Positions 41,887 through 51,399 of a stretch of DNA of 64,000 nucleotides are shown here, in pieces. The stretch covers positions 124,001 to 188,000 of the forward strand of contig NC_026483.1 in the NCBI RefSeq assembly GCF_000328475.2. Direction: 5' to 3'. Source of the stretch: Mycosarcoma maydis. Taxonomy: Eukaryota; Basidiomycota; Ustilaginomycetes; Ustilaginales. Below the pieces are notes generated by a model. The model had not been told where the DNA came from, did no database searches, and worked only from the letters and a program-made list of their open reading frames with translations. The position numbers and the translations under genes are program-made. Position 1 is the stretch's first letter; every line of letters starts with the position of its first letter.

Positions 41887-44013
41887 ATGATCTATGAAGT
41901 GGACGCTGCGGTACAGCACATTGTCTCTCTTATTCTCAAAGTCGACCGCGATCATCCTCTCGCCTCGGAAGCACTCGCCGCTTTCGCTTCTACCCTCAAG
42001 GATGCCCTCGAAACTCGTTGCCGAAAGCACTGGAATCCAGATCAGCCCGATGTCGGCTCAGCTCTCCGTTCCGTAGCATGGCAGCTCCACCCTGCAGGCG
42101 AAGGCGCTGACCTCGACTTGCTCCGCGCCTTTGCGGCTGTCGTCCACGCAAACGCCCAGGACGCACAGCTTCTTGCCCCGCACCATTCCACCGTTGTCGC
42201 TCTCGCCTTGCAATGGCTTCCCATCTCTTTCACTCTCTGGATCGACCCCGGTTGCGTCGCTATTCGCCCTGGCTCCGGTCCCGGTGCCAACCGTTGCTCA
42301 TACGACTTGGACCTTCTCAAGTCCGCCCATGTCTCCTCTTCCCTTTACCTCGTCTGGGCCAACATGTCCGCTCAGCCCGCTCAGCCCGCTCAGCCCGCTC
42401 AGCCCGCTCAGCCCGCCCTGCCTCAGCTCACCATTAGCACCGTCGCTCCTGCTCGTCCCATTCCCATCCTCAAGCCTGCGCCCCTCTCGGCCCATACGCG
42501 CTACCCCGCCAACCTCTTTACCCATGCTCGCACCGCCCTTGCTCCTCTCGCTGCCCCCACTGCTCCCACTGCTCCCCGCCACTCTCGCGCCAGCTCCACT
42601 GCCTCTTCCACCTCCAGCTCTTCCACCGGCCTCGTTCGAAGCGTCAGCCTTTCCAGCACCCACACCGCCTCCACCGACGCCACCAGCCTCTCTGATCTCC
42701 ACGCCCTATCTGATGCTGACGCCGACGCTGACGCCGAAACCGAAGCTTGCCCAAGCCTCTGCTCTCCCTCCTCGTCCCTCGCTTCAACCCAGTGCACGCC
42801 CAATTCGCAGCCACAGTGCGAATCCGAACTCGACACCACCCTCCGCGCTGACACCACTCAACGCTTCGCCGGCGTCCGTCTCTTTGATGACGACCAAGAC
42901 CAAGAGGCAGGCGACCTCACCATCGACGCCAGCCCCATGCTCGGTCTCAACGTTTCCAAGCACGCTCCGTCTCGCTCGCTCGGCTCAAGCTTCACAACCG
43001 CCACTCACTTACCTTGCTCCACCCCGATCAAGGCCAACTACACCACCCACGACAATGGCAACGTCGGCGTGCTCGGCGGCGGCGTTCGTCTCGGTGGCAA
43101 CGCCTCGGCCAAGAACAACACGTCATCCTCTCAACCACCACGACACCGTCAGCACTCCAACTCAAAGAGCGTCAGCCACCTTCAGGGTGGACTTCACCAC
43201 CAGCTCATGCCCGCCTGCATGCCTCGCAGGCTCGAGCAGCGCATGGCGCACCGCATGCCGCAGCCACTTCCCCCCACCCACGCTGCCAACTACAGCGCCC
43301 CCATGCCTACCGTTGCGCTTCCGCACGTGTCTCAGCAGCAGCACTACCCACCGCGCTACGCTGTACAGCAGCATCAACCGTACGTGCAACACGATCCTGC
43401 GCCTCAAGCTCGCCGTCCCGTTGCTGGCATGATGCCCTTGGGGGCACCTTGGCAACTGCCGATTCCGTACGGCTTTGGTGCTCCTGCTCAGCAGCAACCA
43501 TACATGCACTACGCTGGACAGCAACTGCAGCTGCAGCAGCAGCAAGCTATGCCGATGGTGCTCGATGCCGATGACGCTTTCACCGCAGGTCGACGTCGTC
43601 TGCGCTCTCGTGGGCGTCGATCGCGCGGTCGAGGAGCTGGGCGAGCCGCACGTCGTCATGCGGCTGCACTTCGAGCGTTGGAACTCGGCAGCACCGACGA
43701 GCTGCCCGAATTCAACATTGACGATGGCGACGACGACGACGACGAAGATGCCGATCTGCTCTCTCGCTGCTCGACGCCTGCGACGTGCTCCGACTACACC
43801 TCGTCCTCGCTCTCGTCGTCGGTGTATTCCAGCACCGCGTGCTCACCCGCTAAACTTGGGGCTGCCGCCGTCTCACATCGTGCTTCGAAACGCAAGCTCG
43901 GTGCTGCACCCAACCACGGCGCCAACGCCGAGGTTGAGTTCGGCCACGAGCTCCACTCGAACCTCGCGCGTCTGCACGGAATCGATTGCGTGGCTCCGCT
44001 CAGCGCGTGCTAG
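41887..44013 (+). CDS. BTG/Tob-domain protein with long disordered tail
   Basis: A 708-residue protein starting at MIYEVDAAVQ; the open frame extends upstream only through a TTG. Residues about 1-140 match the BTG/Tob domain: an N-terminal helix, LKDALETRCRKHWNPDQPDV (about 36-55, the KYxxHWxPxxP region), then FTLWIDPGCVAIRPGSG (about 114-130, the LWIDPxEVSxRxGE box). In animals this domain binds the Caf1/Pop2 deadenylase and promotes mRNA decay and growth arrest; the same role here is inference. After the domain come tandem Ala-Gln-Pro repeats, Ser/Thr-rich regions, Gln-rich stretches at about 485-560, an Arg-rich patch (GRRRLRSRGRRSRGRGAG, about 568-585) and an acidic run (DDGDDDDDEDAD, about 615). 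I saw no PAM2 motif. Confidence 0.85.
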   Translation: MIYEVDAAVQHIVSLILKVDRDHPLASEALAAFASTLKDALETRCRKHWNPDQPDVGSALRSVAWQLHPAGEGADLDLLRAFAAVVHANAQDAQLLAPHHSTVVALALQWLPISFTLWIDPGCVAIRPGSGPGANRCSYDLDLLKSAHVSSSLYLVWANMSAQPAQPAQPAQPAQPALPQLTISTVAPARPIPILKPAPLSAHTRYPANLFTHARTALAPLAAPTAPTAPRHSRASSTASSTSSSSTGLVRSVSLSSTHTASTDATSLSDLHALSDADADADAETEACPSLCSPSSSLASTQCTPNSQPQCESELDTTLRADTTQRFAGVRLFDDDQDQEAGDLTIDASPMLGLNVSKHAPSRSLGSSFTTATHLPCSTPIKANYTTHDNGNVGVLGGGVRLGGNASAKNNTSSSQPPRHRQHSNSKSVSHLQGGLHHQLMPACMPRRLEQRMAHRMPQPLPPTHAANYSAPMPTVALPHVSQQQHYPPRYAVQQHQPYVQHDPAPQARRPVAGMMPLGAPWQLPIPYGFGAPAQQQPYMHYAGQQLQLQQQQAMPMVLDADDAFTAGRRRLRSRGRRSRGRGAGRAARRHAAALRALELGSTDELPEFNIDDGDDDDDEDADLLSRCSTPATCSDYTSSSLSSSVYSSTACSPAKLGAAAVSHRASKRKLGAAPNHGANAEVEFGHELHSNLARLHGIDCVAPLSAC

Positions 44014-45170
44014 TCTGTCGTTTCGTGCATTTTGTTTTGTTTCATGTCCCTTGTGCCTAGTGCCTTGCGCTTTCTAAGCGAGTGTCGAGCATCACACATG
44101 GGTCGAGTGTCTCGTTGGCTCTGCATTTCTTCGTGGTCCCGTATCATCTGTAGCATCAGTCATTTCAGTTTATCATTTCAAGCCAGTTTTGGTTTGCTCG
44201 AGCTCGGTTTGGCCACGGTCAGAGCGCCGACTGCAGGCGAAACAGGTCGCAAACGGTGCCAGATTCTGGAGCGTCTCTGCCACAGTCGTGTGCGTGAGAC
44301 TGCAGCCGGTGCGAGATTCTGGAGCGGGTGAGGTAACTGTCACAGAGCGCACGCGTATACGGCAGCCATCGTGAATGTACTGGATTGCTGGACTGATCGG
44401 ACAAAAGGCGACATAGTACATACTTGGCATTCACGAATCGTGAATGGCGAGTGTACAGTAAGATAATAAAGTGGATGAGATGCGGCTGATGCACAAGAGC
44501 GAATGTGTGTTATGGTGTGTGCTGTGCACCCACGGCGTGCGTGTGCGAGACCGTGTGGTTCATTCGCCGCGCGTAACAGTACTGAAGTGGCGCGTGCGAT
44601 GTGCTTCCTGTATGTGCGACTGTAGATGCGCGTGTACGCCCGTTCTGAGTGGGGCAAGATGCGGCCGCGCGCCAACTCGAGGCGCTTGTAGAGCGCGCAG
44701 GGTGTGTGCAAGACGTTATCTTGACGAGAATCGTGTCGACGCCATCTTGTCCACGATCGGGCATGCATTCACACGTTGTCAATGACGCGGTCGAACTGCG
44801 CATGCAAACGTTCGGCGCGCATGTCTCGGTTCTACTCAATGGCGTCCAGGATCGAGCCGAGATGAGAACTGAGCCGACCATATGAGCCACTTGTTTCGGT
44901 TCAGTTTGCTGATCGCGCTCAACATCGGTATGATGGCGACCACGTCAACCTCAGCCACGCTCTTGAACGCAACTATGCCTGTCATGCTTACTTGTACTTG
45001 CGCTGCACCCGTAGTGCTGTGAGCTCTGTACATTGTACCGTAATGAAGTGCATAGCGATCTGGTGATTTTGTGCAGAAAAGCGCTTTGACTGCGTCTCTG
45101 CTGGCTGTGCGTTGGCGCATTCACGATTTTCTTCATCTGAGTGCAGCATGATCTGATTGTTGATATACTG

Positions 45171-45201
<31 letters not shown>

Positions 45202-45271
45202 TAAACTTTTGAGCATTAGGCTGACATGTGCATGATGAGTAAAATTCGTGATGGACAGGCAACAAAGATGT
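44014..45271. other. Convergent intergenic region (BTG / POL12)
   Basis: A 1.26-kb spacer between convergent genes. It contains a palindromic motif copy at 44430-44448, another motif at 45119-45128, a pair of 19-20-bp direct repeats (AGATTCTGGAGCG core) near 44255-44275 and 44308-44328, and the TA microsatellite at 45177-45201. No gene supported. Confidence 0.6.
45177..45201. repeat. (TA)n microsatellite
   Basis: Twelve TA units just beyond the 3' end of POL12, about 70 bp after its stop codon. AT-rich sequence here is plausible as part of the 3' processing region. Confidence 0.9.
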
Positions 45272-47566
45272 CTAGATGGTAACAATGTCGATGCGCGCCC
45301 TGTCGTACAGGGTTGCATTGATAGTGTCGAATTGAGATCGACTCTGTAGATAATCTCGGGGAAGCGGGCGGATTTGGATGCAGGCAACCGTGGAGTGAGC
45401 GACGCTGCCTGGTTGAACCACAGTGGCGCTGTTAACGACCCGAATGAATGGGTTTGCTTTTTGACTAGGCAGGATGAGCAAATCAGGTGTGACGGCAGGA
45501 AACCCAAGTAGATGCGAGTGACAAGTATCGTAGCTCAACCCGGATTGCGTAGGAGGTGGAAACAGTGGATAAAACGAACGCTGCGAAAGAAGCGATCGAC
45601 TCCAACGAGTATTGGTCTCCTTGTTCTTACTCGCCACACTTTGCGTCACAGCGGACGCCGCTGATGCGGTGGCATTGGGCGACGCTTGAATCCTGGTGAC
45701 CATCTCTTCGCTCTTGATATCAGCAAGAACGTCGACACTGGTAACACCGAGCACGAGCTCGTTGACAAACAAGACGCTCGGATTCGGAAGACACTTGACC
45801 TGCTTCGGTAGGCGCAACGAGACAGCATCGTCTTTGCTAAATCCAGGCTGCGGATATGCACTGTGCACATTGAGGATATCGTCGGTACTCGGAATCATGA
45901 CCACCGTCGTCGCCGGATATCGCGTCACCAGCTCGTTCAACCGCCGTGTAAAGTGCTCGATAAACAGTTCGGCCGGAGTGTCGGTGCTGAACGCAAGGTG
46001 TGCATGTTTGCTCGAGATGAACGGTCCGCACAGAACCAGTGTGTCGGGAACGCCACGTCTCGAGGTCTCGGAATCGCTGCTTGGCAGACCGCCGGATTCG
46101 AGCGCATCCATCAACCGGTGCCATGCTGCAAAGTGCAAGTCGGCCTCGTCCGTGTACGGCGCGCACGCAGCAACCACGTTCAACGCCGTCCCATTGAGTT
46201 TATCCGTGGCGTACCAACGGTCCAGAGCATCGTCAACCGTGTGAACCGCCAACGGCAACGGAGGCGGCAAACAGATCTCGCTCACGCTAAACTTGTCGGC
46301 TCCCGCATTGATCCCTCGACACAGCACCATCTGCCCAGGAAACAGACTGAGCGTCGTCGCCGCCCCTCCCGTCCCTGCATCTTGCGGCGTGTGCTTGACG
46401 ATACATCCTTTATCGAAAACGAGCGGCGTTCGGTTGCCAGAGCCCATCATGCGCGACGATTCCAGCACCACCCCGGTCTCGGCGAGTTTCGGTAACCCAA
46501 AAGCGAGCGTGCCATCAACATCGCCATTCGTCTTGCCACTCGCTGCCGCTTTCGCTTTGGCTTTTGCTCGCATCGCTTCGCCCGCCGAGCTCTGTGGTGC
46601 TGGAAGAGCAGCACAGATTCGACCCACTACCCAGATCGCTTCCTGTGACGCCAGCGACGGGTCTCCGAACTCTTCCGATTCGTCAATTGCATATGCGCTC
46701 CGCAACATAGACGCAAACTCGTCAATCCGCTCATCGAGCACTTGAGATCGCTCGCCCTTTTTTTCGTACATGTATCGATAATTCCATGCCTTCACATTGG
46801 TCGCCGTAGCCAGTGCGACGCGCGATGATTTCTTGCTCGACGACACCACGCCAAGCTGGCTCCCGGATCCAGTGAGTGCGTGATGCTCATTCAGCGATTC
46901 CACAATCGAAAATTGCGCCCGCTTCGACGTCGAAGATGACGATGCAGCAGCAGTAACGTCTCCCGGTACCGATCGAATAGGAGAGTCGATATCCGACATG
47001 TGAACATCACCATCTCTCGCTCCCATCGCTCCTATCGGCGGCTTGTATGCCGACGCGCTAGCCGGCGTAGCACCGTGACCACCGAACGGCGAGTGGATGC
47101 TCGAGCTCACCGCCCTCACCGGTGTTTGAAATGCATTCGGGTTCGAATTCGCATTCGCATTCGCATTCGCATTTACACCTCGATCGATGGCAGCCGTGCC
47201 CTTGTTGGGTGTCGACTTGATGCCGAGCATGGCCGAAAAGTCACCAGCGATTCTGCCGCGGTTCAACGCGCTGGAAGGCTTGAGCGGCGTCTGCGCATGG
47301 TCGGCAGCTGCAACGCCGGCAGCCATGGTGGCATTCACACTGGTGGCGATTATCTTTCGTAGCTCCCTCGCATGCTCGATGGTGAGCGGCTCGGATTTGG
47401 GCAGCTTGTTATTGATTGCGAACGCTTCCCATTTGTAGAACAGGTCTTCGGGCGTCACGTTGTAGTGCTTGCAGATCGACGTGGCTTCCGCCAGCAGCGA
47501 AGGGTCGCTCGCAATGTATGCGCCAAAGTACTGCGATAGCCGCACGGTGAGTTCGGATGCTACCAT
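45272..47566 (-). CDS. POL12: DNA polymerase alpha subunit B
   Basis: A 764-residue protein beginning MVASELTVRLSQYFG; the frame upstream offers only a TTG. It is the B (regulatory) subunit of the polymerase alpha-primase complex, which starts replication with RNA-DNA primers. The N-terminal helical domain (about 1-75, then a Ser-rich linker with an Asn-Ala repeat at about 132-143) normally binds partners. The OB fold and inactive calcineurin-like phosphoesterase domain follow: LVLCGPFISSKH (about 508), TVVMIPSTDDILNVHSAYPQ (about 549-568), CLPNPSVLFVNEL (about 588) and the C-terminal SYDTCHSHLLGFPAVTPDLL (about 682-701). These motifs are typical of Pol12/POLA2. It diverges from TFC1 with a 629-bp spacer. 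Confidence 0.93.
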   Translation of the reverse strand: MVASELTVRLSQYFGAYIASDPSLLAEATSICKHYNVTPEDLFYKWEAFAINNKLPKSEPLTIEHARELRKIIATSVNATMAAGVAAADHAQTPLKPSSALNRGRIAGDFSAMLGIKSTPNKGTAAIDRGVNANANANANSNPNAFQTPVRAVSSSIHSPFGGHGATPASASAYKPPIGAMGARDGDVHMSDIDSPIRSVPGDVTAAASSSSTSKRAQFSIVESLNEHHALTGSGSQLGVVSSSKKSSRVALATATNVKAWNYRYMYEKKGERSQVLDERIDEFASMLRSAYAIDESEEFGDPSLASQEAIWVVGRICAALPAPQSSAGEAMRAKAKAKAAASGKTNGDVDGTLAFGLPKLAETGVVLESSRMMGSGNRTPLVFDKGCIVKHTPQDAGTGGAATTLSLFPGQMVLCRGINAGADKFSVSEICLPPPLPLAVHTVDDALDRWYATDKLNGTALNVVAACAPYTDEADLHFAAWHRLMDALESGGLPSSDSETSRRGVPDTLVLCGPFISSKHAHLAFSTDTPAELFIEHFTRRLNELVTRYPATTVVMIPSTDDILNVHSAYPQPGFSKDDAVSLRLPKQVKCLPNPSVLFVNELVLGVTSVDVLADIKSEEMVTRIQASPNATASAASAVTQSVASKNKETNTRWSRSLLSQRSFYPLFPPPTQSGLSYDTCHSHLLGFPAVTPDLLILPSQKANPFIRVVNSATVVQPGSVAHSTVACIQIRPLPRDYLQSRSQFDTINATLYDRARIDIVTI

Positions 47567-48195
47567 TCTTGCAAGAGGCAACGATGATGATGGTGCAGCA
47601 GCAAACCAACTCTTTCCATTTTGTTTTCGCAGTCTAGCCTATCGTCTCACAGTCTGCGTTGCCACATTCAAGTCGTGATTCGCAGCCAGCACAAATCACG
47701 AATCACCAGCACCAACCCACGCACGACCAGCCACGAACGCGCTTCCGTCAATCGTGTTGCTCTCTCACACACCGCCGCCGCCCAAACACGAACACGAACA
47801 CGAACACGCACACGCACACGCACACGCACACGCCAAATCGCTGAATACCGCGTCGCGTTGATTGCAAATCGTCGTGAAACTCGGGTTTCGGACTGTCAAA
47901 CGGAATGGACAAATCGTGAATCGTAAATCGTAAAAATGCTCTCAGCTCCACTCACGACTGACACTCACCGACTGACATCATAACTTTCTCAAGCTCGACA
48001 TCCGAGTCGTGAGTTGGCAAGGCTCCAACCATGAACCGTGAACTGTGAACCGACACAACCAGTTCACGATTCACGATTTGCGATTCATGAATCGTGAATC
48101 ACGAATGTTTGCACTCCACTCCAATCCACTTCGAGATGCCTTCCGAGTTCAACCGCACAACATACTACCCGTACCCGTAGCATACGCTGCTCATA
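47567..48195. other. Divergent promoter region (POL12 / TFC1)
   Basis: A 629-bp divergent spacer. Motif copies lie at 47671-47680, 47694-47706, 47912-47936 and 48064-48108; the last is a tandem cluster within 130 bp of the TFC1 start. The hexamer array at 47785-47832 is listed separately. Confidence 0.6.
47785..47832. repeat. Hexamer repeat (ACACGA/ACACGC)n
   Basis: About eight tandem 6-bp units that change from AACACG to CACACG part way along. It sits in the divergent POL12/TFC1 promoter region. Confidence 0.9.
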
Positions 48196-50256
48196 ATGTC
48201 GCTCAAGGACAAGGGCAAAGCGAGAGCCATCGATTCCCCAATCCAATCCGTTGACCGCCCATCGATTCCACCCGTCAAACCTCAGCCGATCCCCGCCACC
48301 CCGCTGCTCAACATCGAATATCCGGGCATTCTGTCTGACGAGCCAGGCGCGTCCTCTCTCACCTCCTACAGCAGTCTCGAACGTGCACTTTGCACGCTGC
48401 ATCCATCCTCACTCCCGCCTTTCACCAGTTGTCCCCATGAGGCGCTTTGCTTTCTCTCGCGCATCCCCAACGAGGGACTCAACACCATCGAGTGTCGGCT
48501 CGGTGCGTTTGGCTCTCCGCTCCCACCCACAGCCAAAGTGGACAACAAGTTCGATCAACTCTTCAAAACACCGTTGATGGGTCAAGTTGTGCCGACGTAT
48601 AATGTCGTCATCCGTATCGTTAAGCGTACTTGGCGTCAAAAGAAGCGCAAACGCTCGTCGTCGGCTTCGGCGTCGCCACAGGTCGACAACATAGCTCAAT
48701 CAAACGATATGACTCTAGACCCTGCGCTTTTCGTCCAAGCTGACACGTTGACAACCGACGGACAGTCGTTGCAGAGCGAGAATCAGAAGCAAGCGAGTGC
48801 CAAGCGCAGTCGGTACACGGGGCGTGTGAAAAAGGAGTACTGCATTGAAGTGCTCGGTCTGGCTACCAAAACGGTGCGCTTCCGGAGCATGGCAGACTTT
48901 GCGTTTCGACCAGACGTATACGCATCTGCTACAACCGATGTTGCCACATCACCACCACAATTGGACGCGGTTATGGAGCTGCACAAGGCGCTCGCGACAA
49001 TGGACCTTGGTGCGTTTCAATGTTTTCGTGTCCCCGAACACCGCCAAGAATACCAAGTGCCAAACGACCGTCAGCCAAGCTCGGCTCAGCCCAAGTCAAA
49101 CCTACACATGCTACCACCTGCCTTCTTTAGTCGGATAGACGTACCGTTCAACTACAACTTTCAACAAACAACCTACTCTGAACTGCGCACCGTTCATACA
49201 CCGGCGCACCTCACGTCTTGCGCGCCCAGTTTCGCACACGCTCTTCGACGCACTGATCTGCCTGCTGGTCAGATGCAACGCTTCGTCAACCGTGTTCGAC
49301 TGCCCAACATCACACCGCAACAGTTCCGCGTCGGACGAGACTCGACCGTCCCTTGCAAACCGCTGGCTGACGTGGTACGCATCGAGCATCGATGTGATCG
49401 TGCGATTCTCGCACGTCTTCGGCAGTTGCTGCAAGAGCGGCCGGTGTGGTCACGTGTAGCGCTCAAAAATCAACTTTCCGCCGTCGAGCTTAGGGAACTC
49501 GATGGTAGCAGCGAAAAGATCTACTATGCTCTCGTAGGCTATGCTATGGTCGGTGGTCCTTGGAGGGATACCATCGTACGCTTTGGCTACGACGTCAGTC
49601 TGGATAATAGTAGCAGGATTTATCAGAGGGTGTTTCTGCGCGGCGGTCCGATGCGTCGAGAATCAAGGCTTGCACAACAGAGCTTGGCTGACAAGAGCAC
49701 TGCACACCATGACGACGAAGCAATGATAACTAGTCGAGATGCGAGACCTGCCGTTGTTCCTCTACCTTCCGATACCAGAGCGAGGGCGAACAATACACAT
49801 CTCTTCGATGGAACTACACTGCATCGCAACATAGGCAATTTTCAACTGTGCGATATCCACGATGGTCTCATCGAACCGTATATCTGGCAAGACATGGACA
49901 ACCATCATGTGCACACAACAGACAACGAGAAGCGCATAGTCTGGTTGCGCGAAACCATGGATGTCGAGACCGGTTGGTATACTAGGAGGGCGCTCGACTT
50001 GATTCGTGCGCTCGTAGCCGCACGATTCAAGGCATTGGCAGAATCTGGTAAGCCGCTCGAGCACGATGCAGTGCACACCCTCGTCGCTCGTATCAGGCAC
50101 AAGTGGTCAGAGGAGGATACCGGCTCCGTGCTCAATCCTCAGCATGTCCCAGAGCAACAGCCACAGACACCCAATATTCAGCCTATTCAGCCCGATTGTG
50201 CAAATCCACCCAATGCTCAGCATGATCCCAGCAACATCGATCCTGCTCTCATCTAG
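48196..50256 (+). CDS. TFC1: TFIIIC subunit Tfc1 (tau95/GTF3C5)
   Basis: A 686-residue protein. It is a subunit of TFIIIC, which binds the internal A and B boxes of tRNA genes and acts with TFIIIA on 5S genes. Signatures in order: NIEYPGIL (about 38-45), a helical segment with ALCTLHPSS, the IECRLG element (about 98-103) and VPTYNVVIRIVKRTWRQKKR (about 134-153), where tau95 proteins carry the P-x-x-N-V-L-L-K-V/I pattern. A basic linker follows. The C-terminal DNA-binding region has PFNYNFQQT (about 316), RPVWSRVALKNQL (about 415) and GGPWRDTIVRFGYD (about 451). The tail is Gln/Pro-rich. The 5S gene in this window (53.2 kb) is a potential target of the complex. Confidence 0.9.
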   Translation: MSLKDKGKARAIDSPIQSVDRPSIPPVKPQPIPATPLLNIEYPGILSDEPGASSLTSYSSLERALCTLHPSSLPPFTSCPHEALCFLSRIPNEGLNTIECRLGAFGSPLPPTAKVDNKFDQLFKTPLMGQVVPTYNVVIRIVKRTWRQKKRKRSSSASASPQVDNIAQSNDMTLDPALFVQADTLTTDGQSLQSENQKQASAKRSRYTGRVKKEYCIEVLGLATKTVRFRSMADFAFRPDVYASATTDVATSPPQLDAVMELHKALATMDLGAFQCFRVPEHRQEYQVPNDRQPSSAQPKSNLHMLPPAFFSRIDVPFNYNFQQTTYSELRTVHTPAHLTSCAPSFAHALRRTDLPAGQMQRFVNRVRLPNITPQQFRVGRDSTVPCKPLADVVRIEHRCDRAILARLRQLLQERPVWSRVALKNQLSAVELRELDGSSEKIYYALVGYAMVGGPWRDTIVRFGYDVSLDNSSRIYQRVFLRGGPMRRESRLAQQSLADKSTAHHDDEAMITSRDARPAVVPLPSDTRARANNTHLFDGTTLHRNIGNFQLCDIHDGLIEPYIWQDMDNHHVHTTDNEKRIVWLRETMDVETGWYTRRALDLIRALVAARFKALAESGKPLEHDAVHTLVARIRHKWSEEDTGSVLNPQHVPEQQPQTPNIQPIQPDCANPPNAQHDPSNIDPALI

Positions 50257-50680
50257 TTCCAGATCCACTTTTACCTCTCACACTGCAACACCTCGACAGC
50301 GCACATCATACATCCGCTTGCACATCCTTGTTTGTGAATCACGAATGCTGCGATTTCAAGGTTGTTCAAAAGTTTCGGTTATGAAGCAAGGCTCAGAGAG
50401 GAGGTTTTTTGTTCACATTGGCATGCGTGGTTTCGAGGAACAAGCTTCAAGGGGGATATCAACCTGTAAGGCGTCATTGCGATTGGCGTAAAACGGTGGC
50501 TGTTGTCGTCGCGTCGAGGCCGATGCCCATGTGCAGACACGTTGCGACGAAACAAGACAACGGTGCAAGAATTTGCCAAGACAAACGAGGCGGTCTAGGT
50601 TACAAGCTTGAAGCTGAGCTAGCTCTTCGATGACCTTGTTCTGTCGCGTGCGGCTTGATCAACACTTTGGTTGAGCATTT
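50257..50680. other. Convergent intergenic spacer (TFC1 / RanBP1)
   Basis: 424 bp between two stop codons; 3' UTRs are expected. One motif copy lies at 50334-50346. No gene seen. Confidence 0.6.
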
Positions 50681-51399
50681 TTACTCGTTCTTGGCCTCGT
50701 CGTTCTTCTGCTCTGTGGCAGCGGGCTTTTCGTCGTCCTTGCTCGATTCTTGAGGCGGTGCTGGTGCATCGGTGGTGCTGCTACCGGCGTTCTTCTTCTG
50801 TGCCTGCTCGAAAGCGTCCTTGAACCCATTCGCGTTTTCCGAGTTGGCAAAACGAATCGCCAGCGTCTCGGCAGTGGCCTCACCGTCGGCGACGTCGGCA
50901 GCAACGTTGTACACCCACGATCGGTCCGATCCGACGTTGGGGCTGAGCTTCATATCGCTCGTCACGTAGTGGTTGGCGCACACCTTGAGCGTCTTGTCTC
51001 GACGCATCACCAGTCGCACCTTGTGCGTCTGCTTGTGCTCGAGCAGTCGAACATCACCAGTACCACGTTCCTTCCATTCCTTGGCGTCCTTGTCGAATCG
51101 GAACAGTTTGGCTCGCATCTTGAATGTGACCTCTTCATCTTCTTCGTGCGTCTTAACTTCGACCAGTTTCTCGAGCTTGATTACAGGCTCAAAGTGCGCG
51201 TCGCTTTCGGCCTCTTCGGCAGCCGCGCCAGAGCCAGAGCCTGCCTGCTCGGTCTGGGGTAAGCAAAGAAAACCAAATGCTCGAGTGAGTCAGTGGTTTG
51301 CTTCTTCGATCAGAGCAGCAAGCTCCCGCACATCAAAAGTGGTCCATCAATCTAACTTACAGCGTCGACGGTGGGCTTGGTGGCTTCAGTATCAGCCAT
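50681..51399 (-). CDS. YRB1: Ran-binding protein 1 (two exons)
   Basis: Exon 1 is 51361-51399 ([13 protein letters not shown]) and exon 2 is 50681-51253, joined across a 107-nt intron with donor GTAAGT and acceptor CCCCAG. The product is 203 residues. The Ran-binding domain spans about 34-165: [20 protein letters not shown], then [10 protein letters not shown] and [14 protein letters not shown], the W-K-E-R-G-x-G-D signature, and [12 protein letters not shown]. The C-terminus is Glu/Lys/Ala-rich and ends in EAKNE. RanBP1 binds RanGTP in the cytoplasm and helps RanGAP release cargo complexes after nuclear export. Without the intron the frame would start at an internal Met and lose the first strand of the domain. 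Confidence 0.95.

Noticed and set aside
42131..43432. 433-codon Pro/Ser-rich ORF on the plus strand
   Set aside because: A shadow frame of the BTG-domain gene; composition reflects C-rich third positions of the real frame.
47136..47171. TTCGCA tandem repeat as an independent element
   Set aside because: It lies in the POL12 frame and encodes the Asn-Ala repeat of the linker, so it is part of the gene.
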